Positions 1 to 7,420 of a stretch of 44,976 nucleotides of DNA are shown here, piece by piece (position 1 is the stretch's first letter; each line of letters opens with the position of its first letter). The position numbers and the translations under genes were made by a program. The notes under the pieces are model-generated. The model searched no databases and was not told where the DNA came from. It saw nothing but the letters and a program-made list of their open reading frames with translations. The stretch is from Bacteroidales bacterium. Its GTDB lineage: Bacteria; Bacteroidota; Bacteroidia; Bacteroidales; JACABE01. Where the stretch lies: NCBI GenBank assembly GCA_023251515.1, contig JAHEYQ010000010.1:48100-93075 (forward strand). The letters run 5' to 3'.

Positions 1-1
1 A

Positions 2-961
2 ATTTCAGCCCCACAAAAAGGCTTATATTATCAAAGAGCTAAAGGTTTTGCAGATTTATCAACATTAAAACCAATGACCTACAACTGCTTGTACAGAACA
101 GGTAGTTTCACAAAAACTTTTACAGGAGCAATCATGCTGCAATTAGTTTCTGAAGGAAAAATAAAACTTAATGACAAAATAAGTAAATATTTTCCGGAAT
201 TACGCCATTCTTCGCTAATAAATATTCGACAATTATTAAATATGAGCAGTGGAATTTACGAATATTCAAAAGATATAAATTATGCGAACGAATTGACCAA
301 AAACCCACAAAAAGAATGGCAAACAATTGATATTATAAATATTGCATTATCACACCCTTTAAATTTTTTACCTGGAAGCAAATGGGAATATTCAAATACA
401 AATACACTGATTGCAGGTTTGATAATTGAAAAAATAACAGGTGAATCATTTAAAACAAATATTGAAAACAGAATAATTAAAAAATTAGGACTTCAAAATA
501 CATTTTTTCAAACCGATTGCAATATGCCAGAAAAAAAGTATTGTAAAGGATATAACCTGAATTATGATGGAGTACATGATGTTACAGAAACTTACCATCA
601 ATCAAATTTTGGGGCTGCAGGAAGTTTAGTAACAAACGTAAAGGATGCTTCTTTATGGCTAAGAATGCAAATGGGTGATTTTTTGATTTCAAACCCAATT
701 TTATTATTCGAAAAATACAATTACATTCCAATGAATGACAATAATGAAGGATATGGTTTGGCTGTTATGAAGATCGGCAAAGGATTTATTGGCCATTCAG
801 GCGGGATACCAGGTTATTCCAGTATTTCACTTTATCACCCACAAAGTCATGCTACAGTAGTAATTATGTTTAATATGATATCAAACATCAAAAGTTCGGA
901 TATACCAAGAGCTATTGACTTTTTTTATAAAATTCAGGATATTGCATTTCAGGAACTATAA
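2..961 (+). CDS. Serine hydrolase, beta-lactamase/penicillin-binding family (peptidase S12), 5' partial
   Basis: The reading frame is open from base 2, so the gene starts upstream of the window; the ATG at 74 is internal. The three active-site signatures of class C beta-lactamase-like hydrolases are present in order: SxxK in RTGSFTKTF (nucleophile Ser and general-base Lys), YSN in WEYSNTN, and an HxG-type motif in GHSGGIPGYSS replacing KTG. This family includes D-aminopeptidases, esterases and beta-lactamase homologues that act in the periplasm or at the envelope. The substrate cannot be told from sequence, and the signal peptide would lie outside the window. The next gene starts 12 bases after the stop, so the two are probably co-transcribed. 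Family assignment is secure; calling it a resistance enzyme would be unjustified. Confidence 0.85.
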   Translation: MSAPQKGLYYQRAKGFADLSTLKPMTYNCLYRTGSFTKTFTGAIMLQLVSEGKIKLNDKISKYFPELRHSSLINIRQLLNMSSGIYEYSKDINYANELTKNPQKEWQTIDIINIALSHPLNFLPGSKWEYSNTNTLIAGLIIEKITGESFKTNIENRIIKKLGLQNTFFQTDCNMPEKKYCKGYNLNYDGVHDVTETYHQSNFGAAGSLVTNVKDASLWLRMQMGDFLISNPILLFEKYNYIPMNDNNEGYGLAVMKIGKGFIGHSGGIPGYSSISLYHPQSHATVVIMFNMISNIKSSDIPRAIDFFYKIQDIAFQEL

Positions 962-973
962 ACTTATTTAAAA

Positions 974-1540
974 ATGACTATTAATACTTTTTATGTAAAA
1001 CCCGTTGTCTGCCACTGTTGTGTTAGAATTATCAAAGAAGAAATGGAAAAAAATAAAATCAATCTTGTGCATATTGCTGCAGGTGATGTAACATTAGCTT
1101 ATGATGAAAATGCTTTTAATGAAACTGAAATAGAAAATCTATTTAACAAAAACGGGTTTCAAGTAATTAAAAATCAAGAAAAAATATTTGTTGACAAAAT
1201 AAAAAAAACTGTTACGGATTTAATCCAATACGCTGAAAATAAAAATGCTGGCTTTATTGAGAATCTGGTAGAAAAATTGGATTGTTCTTTTTCTTACTTA
1301 TCTTCAATTTTTGCAAAATATGAAGATTTATCATTGGATGAGTTTATTGAAAAGCATAAAATTGAGAAAGCAAAATATTATTTAAAATCCGGTGAATTAA
1401 GTGTTTGTGAAATTGCACATACTTTAGAATATCCATATTCAACTGATTTTGAAAAGATTTTTTATAAATACTCAGGAACTAAAGTAAGTGATTTTATAAA
1501 AAATCCAAAAATAAGTAATCAATTATTAGTTGATATTTAA
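974..1540 (+). CDS. AraC-family HTH regulator with HMA-like N-terminal domain
   Basis: This is a 188-residue protein with two visible parts. Residues 1-65 read like a ferredoxin-like heavy-metal-associated fold: a beta strand, the short cysteine cluster CHCCVRII, then a helix and strands ending near GFQVIKN. Residues 75-180 form an AraC/XylS-type double helix-turn-helix, with the hallmark stretches LDEFIEKHKIEKAKYYL and SVCEIAHTLEYPYSTDFEKIFYKYSG. It has no classical cupin sensor. The usual CxxC of metal chaperones is replaced by CHCC, so metal binding is plausible but not shown. Short AraC proteins of this layout occur in Bacteroidota (from memory). The gene follows the serine hydrolase closely and may share its transcript. 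The target genes are unknown. Confidence 0.7.
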   Translation: MTINTFYVKPVVCHCCVRIIKEEMEKNKINLVHIAAGDVTLAYDENAFNETEIENLFNKNGFQVIKNQEKIFVDKIKKTVTDLIQYAENKNAGFIENLVEKLDCSFSYLSSIFAKYEDLSLDEFIEKHKIEKAKYYLKSGELSVCEIAHTLEYPYSTDFEKIFYKYSGTKVSDFIKNPKISNQLLVDI

Positions 1541-1579
1541 TTAGTTTCAGAATTAAAATAAATTATCCAATTAACAATA

Positions 1580-1610
1580 TTGGTACTTTTAAAAAAAAAT
1601 CATACTTTTA
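1580..1610 (+). promoter_or_regulatory. Bacteroidota-type promoter of the ECF sigma operon
   Basis: TTGG at 1580-1583, a 19-base spacer and TACTTTTA at 1603-1610 resemble the TTTG-N(17-23)-TAnnTTTG promoters of Bacteroidota, with one mismatch in each box. It lies about 28 bases before the TTG start of the sigma-factor gene. Confidence 0.5.
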
Positions 1611-1637
1611 CACCTTTAAAAAAGTGAATAAGAAAAC

Positions 1638-2195
1638 TTGGAATCAAATAATTTGGAAAAACTTATTGCATTGTGCAAAAAAGGTGACAGACAAGGTCAG
1701 AACTTGCTCTATAAAAACCTGTATGGTATGATGTTCGCTACTTGCAGAAGGTATATTCCTGATTATGATAAAGCTGCTGAAATTATGAATTCGGCTTTTT
1801 TTAAAGTATTGACAAAGATTGGCAATTTTACAGGTAAAGGATCTTTTGAAGGATGGGTAAAAAAAATAACAGTAAATACCGCCATTGATTACATCAGATC
1901 TGATAAAAAATATAAGGAACAGATTATTTTAGACGAAAAAATTGAAGAAAAGAACTATTACATTGATGAAGAAGATTTTAATGAAATAAGCCTAGAAGAA
2001 ATTTACAAAATGATAAATCAGCTGCCATTAATGAGCAGAACTGTGTTTAATTTGTATGTGATTGAAGGTTACAAACATATGGAAATAGGTGAGGAATTAC
2101 AAATAAGTGAAGGAACATCAAAATGGCATTTATCATTTGCTCGTCAGAAGCTTAGAGATTTAATTAATAATAAAGAAATACAGAATAAAAAATAA
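1638..2195 (+). CDS. RNA polymerase sigma-70 factor, ECF subfamily
   Basis: The 185-residue protein has the standard two-domain ECF layout. Region 2 lies at about residues 15-90 (YGMMFATCRRYIPDYDKAAEIM then GSFEGWVKKITVNTAIDYIR). Region 4 lies at about residues 122-178 (LPLMSRTVFNLYVIEGYKHM, then IGEELQISEGTSKWHLSFAR, a helix-turn-helix that contacts the -35 element). The start is TTG: an in-frame TAA sits three codons upstream and no ATG is available before conserved sequence. Its stop overlaps the start of the next gene by one base, so the two are translationally coupled. In Bacteroidota such pairs usually place the sigma factor next to a membrane protein that restrains it; that role for the next gene is inference. 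Confidence 0.93.
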   Translation: MESNNLEKLIALCKKGDRQGQNLLYKNLYGMMFATCRRYIPDYDKAAEIMNSAFFKVLTKIGNFTGKGSFEGWVKKITVNTAIDYIRSDKKYKEQIILDEKIEEKNYYIDEEDFNEISLEEIYKMINQLPLMSRTVFNLYVIEGYKHMEIGEELQISEGTSKWHLSFARQKLRDLINNKEIQNKK

Positions 2196-3568
2196 TGAGT
2201 AGTAACAAAAAAAGCATAGACGATTTGTTTAAAGATCGATTGCTAAATGAGCAAACCGGTTTTAATCCCGCTCATTGGGATAAAATGGCTGGTTTGTTAG
2301 ATAAGCAATTCGTACCACCCAGCATTTCTTCAGGTGCAGCTACTACCATCTCTTCTGCAGTTAAAATATTAATTATCAGTGTTTCAATAAGCGTGCCTGC
2401 TCTCCTTTATGTTATTATCGGAACTGACATATTTAAAAAAGAACAGTTAAATATTGAAAAAATAACAAATTCGGTACAGAATGATATTGAAAATGATACA
2501 GCAATTTATTCTATTCATTCAACATCTTCAACAATTGAAAAAGTAAATGAAGTTAAAACCAGTTCTTCAAAAAACGAAACCATTAAAATAGAGGAACATA
2601 CAAATAATATTTTAGCAAAAAGCAGCTATATTCATACCCAAAAAGCACTTTATTCTAATGATGTTAATAAGCCCGAAGAGATAAAGGAATCATCAAATAA
2701 TACTTCATTTACTAAAGTAACAAATAATAAAACAGATATTGTTTCAAACAATGAGGTAAACAATACATTAGCTGATAATAAACAAAAAGAACCGATAGAA
2801 TCTAATAAAGAAGTAATACAGGAAACTTCAAATAATCAGAATAATAAGGATGCTGAAATAGAAACAAATATTACAGATAATAAAAGTCCGGTAAGCATGA
2901 GTAAAAATGACAGCATGTCAATACCGGAAATAGAAAGTTCTTATTTCCCTCTGCAAAAATATCGTGGTTTATATGCTTATTTGGGAGTTAATTATGGTAA
3001 ATCATTTTCAGATTTAACCGAAAATAATAATTCCGATTATTTTTCTCCAATATTTGGTATTGGATTTGAGAAATCATTAAAGAAGGACAAATATGCTTTA
3101 ATGATTGAATTATTATATATGAAAAGTATTAATCATTCTTTTGTAAAAACATTAATTTCAAAATCATATTTTCTGGATGAGGAAACTACAATTAGAAGTT
3201 TAAATAGCTATGAACTTGAATATTTCCGAATGCCGGTCATTTTTAAATACAATTTAAATAAACATCATATTTTAGCTGGATTCTATGCATCTTATTTATT
3301 AAATACAAAAAGTATATTAAGTGAAAATATTATCAGCCAAAGTGTTAACAAGAATACTTCAAATATTGTAACTGGTTATAGAGATGGATTTAATGATTTT
3401 TCATACGGACTAATTTTGGGGTATAACTATAGTTTGTCAAAAATGTTTGATTTAGGATTCAGGTTTAATTTTAGTCCTGCCGATTTAAGCAAGAATGCGT
3501 ATTATCAAAATTCAAACATAGATCATTTATCTGAATTTCAGTTCAATATTTTATGGAAACTTTATTAA
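2195..3568 (+). CDS. Membrane-anchored protein with C-terminal outer-membrane beta-barrel-like domain; possible anti-sigma partner
   Basis: This 457-residue protein has three parts. Residues 1-50 are soluble and hydrophilic. A single hydrophobic segment spans about residues 53-75 (VKILIISVSISVPALLYVII). A long Asn/Ser/Lys/Glu-rich linker runs to about residue 245. The C-terminal 200 residues alternate polar and aromatic residues and end in LSEFQFNILWKLY, as in PorT-like or OMP_b-brl domains. There is no cleavable signal peptide. The arrangement resembles Bacteroidota proteins encoded after ECF sigma genes, where the N-terminus can sit in the cytoplasm and hold the sigma factor. The start overlaps the sigma stop (TAATG), which supports a functional pair. 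Which membrane the barrel-like part occupies is unclear. The anti-sigma role is inferred from context only. Confidence 0.7.
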   Translation: MSSNKKSIDDLFKDRLLNEQTGFNPAHWDKMAGLLDKQFVPPSISSGAATTISSAVKILIISVSISVPALLYVIIGTDIFKKEQLNIEKITNSVQNDIENDTAIYSIHSTSSTIEKVNEVKTSSSKNETIKIEEHTNNILAKSSYIHTQKALYSNDVNKPEEIKESSNNTSFTKVTNNKTDIVSNNEVNNTLADNKQKEPIESNKEVIQETSNNQNNKDAEIETNITDNKSPVSMSKNDSMSIPEIESSYFPLQKYRGLYAYLGVNYGKSFSDLTENNNSDYFSPIFGIGFEKSLKKDKYALMIELLYMKSINHSFVKTLISKSYFLDEETTIRSLNSYELEYFRMPVIFKYNLNKHHILAGFYASYLLNTKSILSENIISQSVNKNTSNIVTGYRDGFNDFSYGLILGYNYSLSKMFDLGFRFNFSPADLSKNAYYQNSNIDHLSEFQFNILWKLY

Positions 3569-3579
3569 AATCAGTGAAA

Positions 3580-4191
3580 ATGAAAACAAAAAGCAATAGT
3601 CTTCTTATCCTTATTTTTGTTCTGATTTGCATCACTTTTGGATGTAAAAAAGAAAGTTTAAAACCGGAAACAAATAATGGTCCGACGCTTTATTTAAGAG
3701 GGAATTTAGATGGAGATACTTTGTTTTTTGTTGCTGGACTCAATTCAATTACTTCTTCCACATACAATATTGAAGTTGACACATTCAGATATTTCAATTT
3801 TCAATTTGAGAAAAAGGACAATTGGGGAATTCCAAGTATAGAAATCAGGTTTAATAATTATAAATCACCATATTCTGATTTAAAAACCGATTTGGAAAAT
3901 ACATTTAAAGTTAAAAGTTATTTATTTACAGATCCTGGTTTTCAAGGATCTGATCCTTACCAATTTTCAAGAGTTACGATAACATATATTGATTCACTAA
4001 GTTACATATATAACTCAAGAAATTCTTATCACGATTTGGGTAATTTTCAGATTTACAAAATTGAAAATATAACTACTTGCGACAAAAAGAACTATTTAAA
4101 ATTATTCATTCATTTTGAATGTATTTTAAATAGCTCTAAAACCTTTGTAGAATTAAAAAATGCAGAAGCAGTTATAGCTTTTGAGTATTAA
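3580..4191 (+). CDS. Lipoprotein of unknown function, sigma-factor operon
   Basis: Starting at the ATG at 3580, rather than an upstream in-frame ATG at 3553 inside the previous gene, gives a 203-residue protein. It has a clean lipoprotein signal: Lys-rich N-terminus, hydrophobic core and the lipobox ITFGC, with the lipid-bearing Cys at position 22 followed by KKES. The mature part is beta-rich (YLRGNLDGDTLFFVAG, FRYFNFQFEKK, AEAVIAFEY) and matches no family I recognise. It begins 11 bases after the stop of the barrel-like protein and is likely the third gene of the sigma operon. Its stop codon abuts the stop of the convergent cyclophilin gene with no spacer. Confidence 0.75.
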   Translation: MKTKSNSLLILIFVLICITFGCKKESLKPETNNGPTLYLRGNLDGDTLFFVAGLNSITSSTYNIEVDTFRYFNFQFEKKDNWGIPSIEIRFNNYKSPYSDLKTDLENTFKVKSYLFTDPGFQGSDPYQFSRVTITYIDSLSYIYNSRNSYHDLGNFQIYKIENITTCDKKNYLKLFIHFECILNSSKTFVELKNAEAVIAFEY

Positions 4192-4875
4192 TTATTTATC
4201 TGCAAATTTCACAAACATTCTGATATCTTCTTTTGGGCGATTGTTTTGATCGGTTGCAACAACTGCAATTTTATCAACAACATCCCAACCACTGATAACT
4301 TCACCAAAAACAGTATAGCTTCCATCTAAATGAGGTGTCCCTCCAATAGTTGTATATGTTTTTATTTGTTCGGGTGTAAAAGTTTTTCCCATTTTTTTCG
4401 ATAACATATCCAATTCATCTGTTGTAAAAATCTTACCCTGAACAATATAAAATTGTGAGCCGGAAGAAGCTTTTTGTGGATTTACCATATCACCTTCTCG
4501 AGCAGCAGCCAAAACTCCTTTTTTATGTATTAATGATGGAACAAATTCAGCTGGAATAGTATAACTTGGTCCACCATTTCCTAACATTGCTCCTGAAACT
4601 GCATTTTTCGAATCAGGATCACCGCCTTGTATCATAAAATTATTTATAACTCTATGAAAAAGAGTACTATCAAAATAATGTTCGGTAACTAATTTTATAA
4701 AATTATCACGATGCAATGGGGTTTCGTCATATAATTTCAACTTTATATCACCCATTTGTGTACTGATAATTATTATTTTGTTGGATGTTTTACTTTTTTC
4801 CTGAGCGAAAACTGATAGATTTGTGAAAATGATAAACAAAGTAAAAATTGAAGTAAGAAGTGTTATTTTTTTCAT
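4192..4875 (-). CDS. Peptidyl-prolyl cis-trans isomerase, cyclophilin type, exported
   Basis: The protein has 227 residues. A signal peptide covers about residues 1-24 (MKKITLLTSIFTLFIIF then SVFAQ). A cyclophilin domain fills the rest, with the hallmark core FHRVINNFMIQGGDP, which carries the catalytic Arg and the Phe/Met/Gln of the active site. Further signatures are AAAREGDMVNPQKASSGSQF and YTVFGEVISGWDVVDKI. It would catalyse prolyl isomerisation during folding of exported proteins in the periplasm. An insertion (FTTDELDMLSKKMGKTFTPE) between the two halves is common in Bacteroidota homologues (from memory). It is transcribed alone and faces the lipoprotein gene tail to tail. Confidence 0.95.
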   Translation of the reverse strand: MKKITLLTSIFTLFIIFTNLSVFAQEKSKTSNKIIIISTQMGDIKLKLYDETPLHRDNFIKLVTEHYFDSTLFHRVINNFMIQGGDPDSKNAVSGAMLGNGGPSYTIPAEFVPSLIHKKGVLAAAREGDMVNPQKASSGSQFYIVQGKIFTTDELDMLSKKMGKTFTPEQIKTYTTIGGTPHLDGSYTVFGEVISGWDVVDKIAVVATDQNNRPKEDIRMFVKFADK

Positions 4876-4879
4876 TTTT

Positions 4880-4913
4880 TTTGTGATTATTATTAAAAAT
4901 TTATGTAGGTTTG
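4880..4913 (+). promoter_or_regulatory. Bacteroidota-type promoter for the small lipoprotein gene
   Basis: TTTG at 4880-4883, a 22-base spacer and TAGGTTTG at 4906-4913 match the phylum consensus. The -7 box lies 47 bases before the ATG at 4961. The same words around the -7 box (aaatttatgtaggtttg) recur before the gene near 39980. Confidence 0.55.
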
Positions 4914-4960
4914 CTAAAAATTTAAAGCAATTGCAATATTAATAAAATATCAGCTAAAAA

Positions 4961-5308
4961 ATGAAAAAAATCTTGACAAATTTATTCTTTTTATTTGTTG
5001 TTATAACAATGATTTCGATAAGTTTTTCTTCATGTAAAGAGGATACAGAATGTAAATTGGAAATAATCACCAAATTATACGATGATACCATGATGGTTGT
5101 ACCAAATGCAGTAGTCACACTTGACCAAGGTGATATTTTAGTTGAAGGAAGCTCAGATCTGTTAGGCAGATTTTATTATAGTTTCCCATTAGAAGCCATC
5201 TTAAATGTAACTTCTAAAGATACAACAGTTCTTCCTCCATTAAAAGGTGAAGGCACCATCCGATTAGTTCCCGGTGAAACAGTTAAAAAAACAATTTTTA
5301 TTAAATAG
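4961..5308 (+). CDS. Small lipoprotein of unknown function
   Basis: This is a 115-residue protein with a lipoprotein signal: MKK start, hydrophobic stretch LFFLFVVITMISISF and lipobox FSSC, giving lipidated Cys25. The mature 90 residues (VVPNAVVTLDQGDILVEGSS, then DLLGRFYYSFPLEAILNVTS) look like one beta-sandwich of the carboxypeptidase-regulatory or Ig-like type: a xxNAxVTL strand, then a turn with DxxGxFYY. I do not recognise a specific family. It is monocistronic between a divergent cyclophilin gene and the T9SS protein, which has its own promoter. An anchored periplasmic or surface role is inferred only from the lipobox. Confidence 0.7.
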   Translation: MKKILTNLFFLFVVITMISISFSSCKEDTECKLEIITKLYDDTMMVVPNAVVTLDQGDILVEGSSDLLGRFYYSFPLEAILNVTSKDTTVLPPLKGEGTIRLVPGETVKKTIFIK

Positions 5309-5365
5309 TTTTCTGATATTCACATAATTTCAGCCTCACAGAAATTATTATTATTTTTCTGTTTA

Positions 5366-5399
5366 TTTGCTATTTCTTGTAAATTTGAAAGTATATTTG
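5366..5399 (+). promoter_or_regulatory. Promoter of the T9SS cargo gene
   Basis: TTTG at 5366-5369, a 22-base spacer and a perfect TATATTTG at 5392-5399 lie 28 bases before the ATG at 5427. The location inside the longer possible reading frame beginning at 5367 argues that 5427 is the true start. Confidence 0.6.
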
Positions 5400-5426
5400 T
5401 ATTTCAAACAAATCAATTCACTTTTT

Positions 5427-6518
5427 ATGAAAAAACGCTATTTATTACTTTGTTTTATATTGGTTACTAACAATTTACTATTTTCTCAAATTATTATAAA
5501 TAATGCAGATATGCCTGCTTCAGGCGATAAAATTAATGTAAGTACTGCACTTACTGCCGGAAATATTGATTATACTCTAACCGGAACTGATTATACTTGG
5601 GATTTTTCTTCTTTAGTTCCGCTAAGTCAGACTGTAGATACTTTTGTAACAGTGCTTTCTACGCCTATTTATTATTATCCTACGTTTTTATTAAGTGCTA
5701 ATCATGCTTTAAAACAGCCCAATATCAACTTAGGATTATTACAAATGAGCAATGTATATAATTTTTACAATGCCACAAATTCAGCATATTCTTTAGTTGG
5801 TTATGCAGCTCAAATCAGCGGAATACCTGTTCCGTTGAAATACAATACAGCTGACAGAATATTCAAATTTCCGCTGAATTATGGAAATATTGATTCAACT
5901 ACCTCATCTGCAACGCTTAATATTCCTTCATTGGGTTACTTTAATGAAGTAAAAAAACGTAAAAATACAGTTGATGGTTGGGGTACGCTGAAAACACCTT
6001 ATGGCAGTTTTCCGGTAATGAGAATAAAATCTGTTATTTACCAAAAAGATACTCTGCATTTGGATACAATTCCATTACCCTTTCCTGCAATTGAAAGAAA
6101 TATTACAGAATACAAATGGGTTGGAAAAAATTTTGGAATACCATTGTTAGAAATTGTTGAAACATCTTTTGGAATTCTGCCTGCTTTTACAACTACAATA
6201 ACTTATATTGATTCTGTACGAAATTTAAATCCATTTGGTATTGAAAAAGTGATTAATAATGAGAATATTTCAATTTATCCTAATCCTGCAAATACAGATT
6301 TTACAATTACTTACAATCTTAGCAAAGCTGCTGAAACTGACATCAGAATTTGTGATATTACGGGCAATGAGATTAAAATACTGGAACAGGGAAACAGTAA
6401 CAGAGGATTAAATCAAAAGACTTATTCCATTGCAAATGAGAAAATAAGAAAAGGGATTTATTTTGTAAAAATGAAATTCAATCAGATTACATATACCAGA
6501 AAATTGGTAGTTTCATAA
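5427..6518 (+). CDS. Secreted protein with type IX secretion (Por) C-terminal sorting domain
   Basis: Starting at the ATG at 5427 gives 363 residues with a signal peptide (MKKRYLLLCFILVTNNLLFS, cut near SQ). The middle is a beta-rich module of unknown function (residues about 20-280). The last 80 residues are a type A T9SS sorting domain: the ISIYPNPANTDFTITYNL opening with its Asn-Pro, then DITGNEIKI, and the closing GIYFVKMKF...YTRKLVVS. Such proteins cross the outer membrane through the PorSS/T9SS machine and are released or attached to surface lipopolysaccharide. The upstream in-frame codons from 5367 are rejected because the promoter lies within them. A strong terminator follows 22 bases after the stop. 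Confidence 0.9.
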   Translation: MKKRYLLLCFILVTNNLLFSQIIINNADMPASGDKINVSTALTAGNIDYTLTGTDYTWDFSSLVPLSQTVDTFVTVLSTPIYYYPTFLLSANHALKQPNINLGLLQMSNVYNFYNATNSAYSLVGYAAQISGIPVPLKYNTADRIFKFPLNYGNIDSTTSSATLNIPSLGYFNEVKKRKNTVDGWGTLKTPYGSFPVMRIKSVIYQKDTLHLDTIPLPFPAIERNITEYKWVGKNFGIPLLEIVETSFGILPAFTTTITYIDSVRNLNPFGIEKVINNENISIYPNPANTDFTITYNLSKAAETDIRICDITGNEIKILEQGNSNRGLNQKTYSIANEKIRKGIYFVKMKFNQITYTRKLVVS

Positions 6519-6540
6519 TATTATTTAAAAACATAAAAAA

Positions 6541-6568
6541 GGGGGCTGAAAAATGTTTTTCAGCCCCC
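6541..6568. terminator. Strong bidirectional intrinsic terminator
   Basis: A perfect 13-base inverted repeat (GGGGGCTGAAAAA / TTTTTCAGCCCCC) with a very short loop is preceded by an A-run and followed by a T-run. It can stop transcription from both the T9SS gene (+) and the DUF4249 operon (-), which converge here. Confidence 0.93.
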
Positions 6569-6573
6569 TTTTT

Positions 6574-7416
6574 TTATTTTATTATTGTCCTGCATTTTGA
6601 GATGGAATATGCAGCAAAATAACCAATTGCACCATTACTTACATTCCCTTTAATATTTGAAGGTGGTCCACTGAAAAGTGGATTCTGTTTTCTTACAGCA
6701 TCTTTAAACTCGGTAACAAATTTAAAAAAAGATTTATCTATTCGCCAGGTTTCCAATCTGATACTATCGCCTAATACGGCTCTTTCACCCGATTTTTCAT
6801 CTCTTAAATATCCAACACCTATACCGTTGGTATAATTGCCGTTGTATAATTTATCATCTACAACCAATGGTTCTGTGAGAGTGTCAGTCATTAAGGTGTT
6901 GTTTTTGTAAACATTAAACATATAATAATCTTCTGTAGGCGGATCCTGTACATAGCATTTTACTTCCCATGATTCAAAATCTGTATAATACTTCATGGCT
7001 ATTGAATCAACTTGATTTACGGGATATATAGTTGATGTTGCTTCATATTCTTCCATGATACCATCGTTATTGATATCAACATTTTTTATAAGCAATTTGT
7101 AGGTATTTCCGATTTTGCCAAAAGTATTGGCTGGTGTTTCATATACTCCCTTTTTTGAAGGGTTTTCGGTTAGATTAATTACTGAGCTCCCATCACTTAT
7201 GGTAACAATGGCATTGCTTACTGCCGGTGGTGCCTGATTATAGAAATAACTTGTAGATGAAGTCAATCGGACTGTATGAATAGTGGTATCTGTAGATAAG
7301 CGCCCTTCTACAACCAATCTTGTGTAAGTATTATCAAGTTGAATATCTATTTTTTCGGTACAACTTGCAGCAAATATTGCTAAAACTATCAGGTAAATAT
7401 ATTTAAGTCTGCTCAT
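6574..7416 (-). CDS. DUF4249 family outer-membrane lipoprotein
   Basis: With the ATG at 7416-7414 the protein has 280 residues and a clear lipoprotein signal: MSRLKYIYLIVLAIFAASC, with the lipid Cys at position 19. A longer frame from 7515 would overlap the receptor gene and lose the signal, so it is rejected. The mature part begins TEKIDIQLDNTYTRLVVEGR, then HTVRLTSSTSYF and the Ig-like VSNAIVTISDGS, which is the DUF4249 pattern. DUF4249 genes typically follow a TonB-dependent receptor gene in Bacteroidota, and here only 4 bases separate them. A role as a surface-exposed receptor partner, by analogy with SusD, is inference; the ligand is unknown. Confidence 0.87.
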   Translation of the reverse strand: MSRLKYIYLIVLAIFAASCTEKIDIQLDNTYTRLVVEGRLSTDTTIHTVRLTSSTSYFYNQAPPAVSNAIVTISDGSSVINLTENPSKKGVYETPANTFGKIGNTYKLLIKNVDINNDGIMEEYEATSTIYPVNQVDSIAMKYYTDFESWEVKCYVQDPPTEDYYMFNVYKNNTLMTDTLTEPLVVDDKLYNGNYTNGIGVGYLRDEKSGERAVLGDSIRLETWRIDKSFFKFVTEFKDAVRKQNPLFSGPPSNIKGNVSNGAIGYFAAYSISKCRTIIK

Positions 7417-7420
7417 TTTA

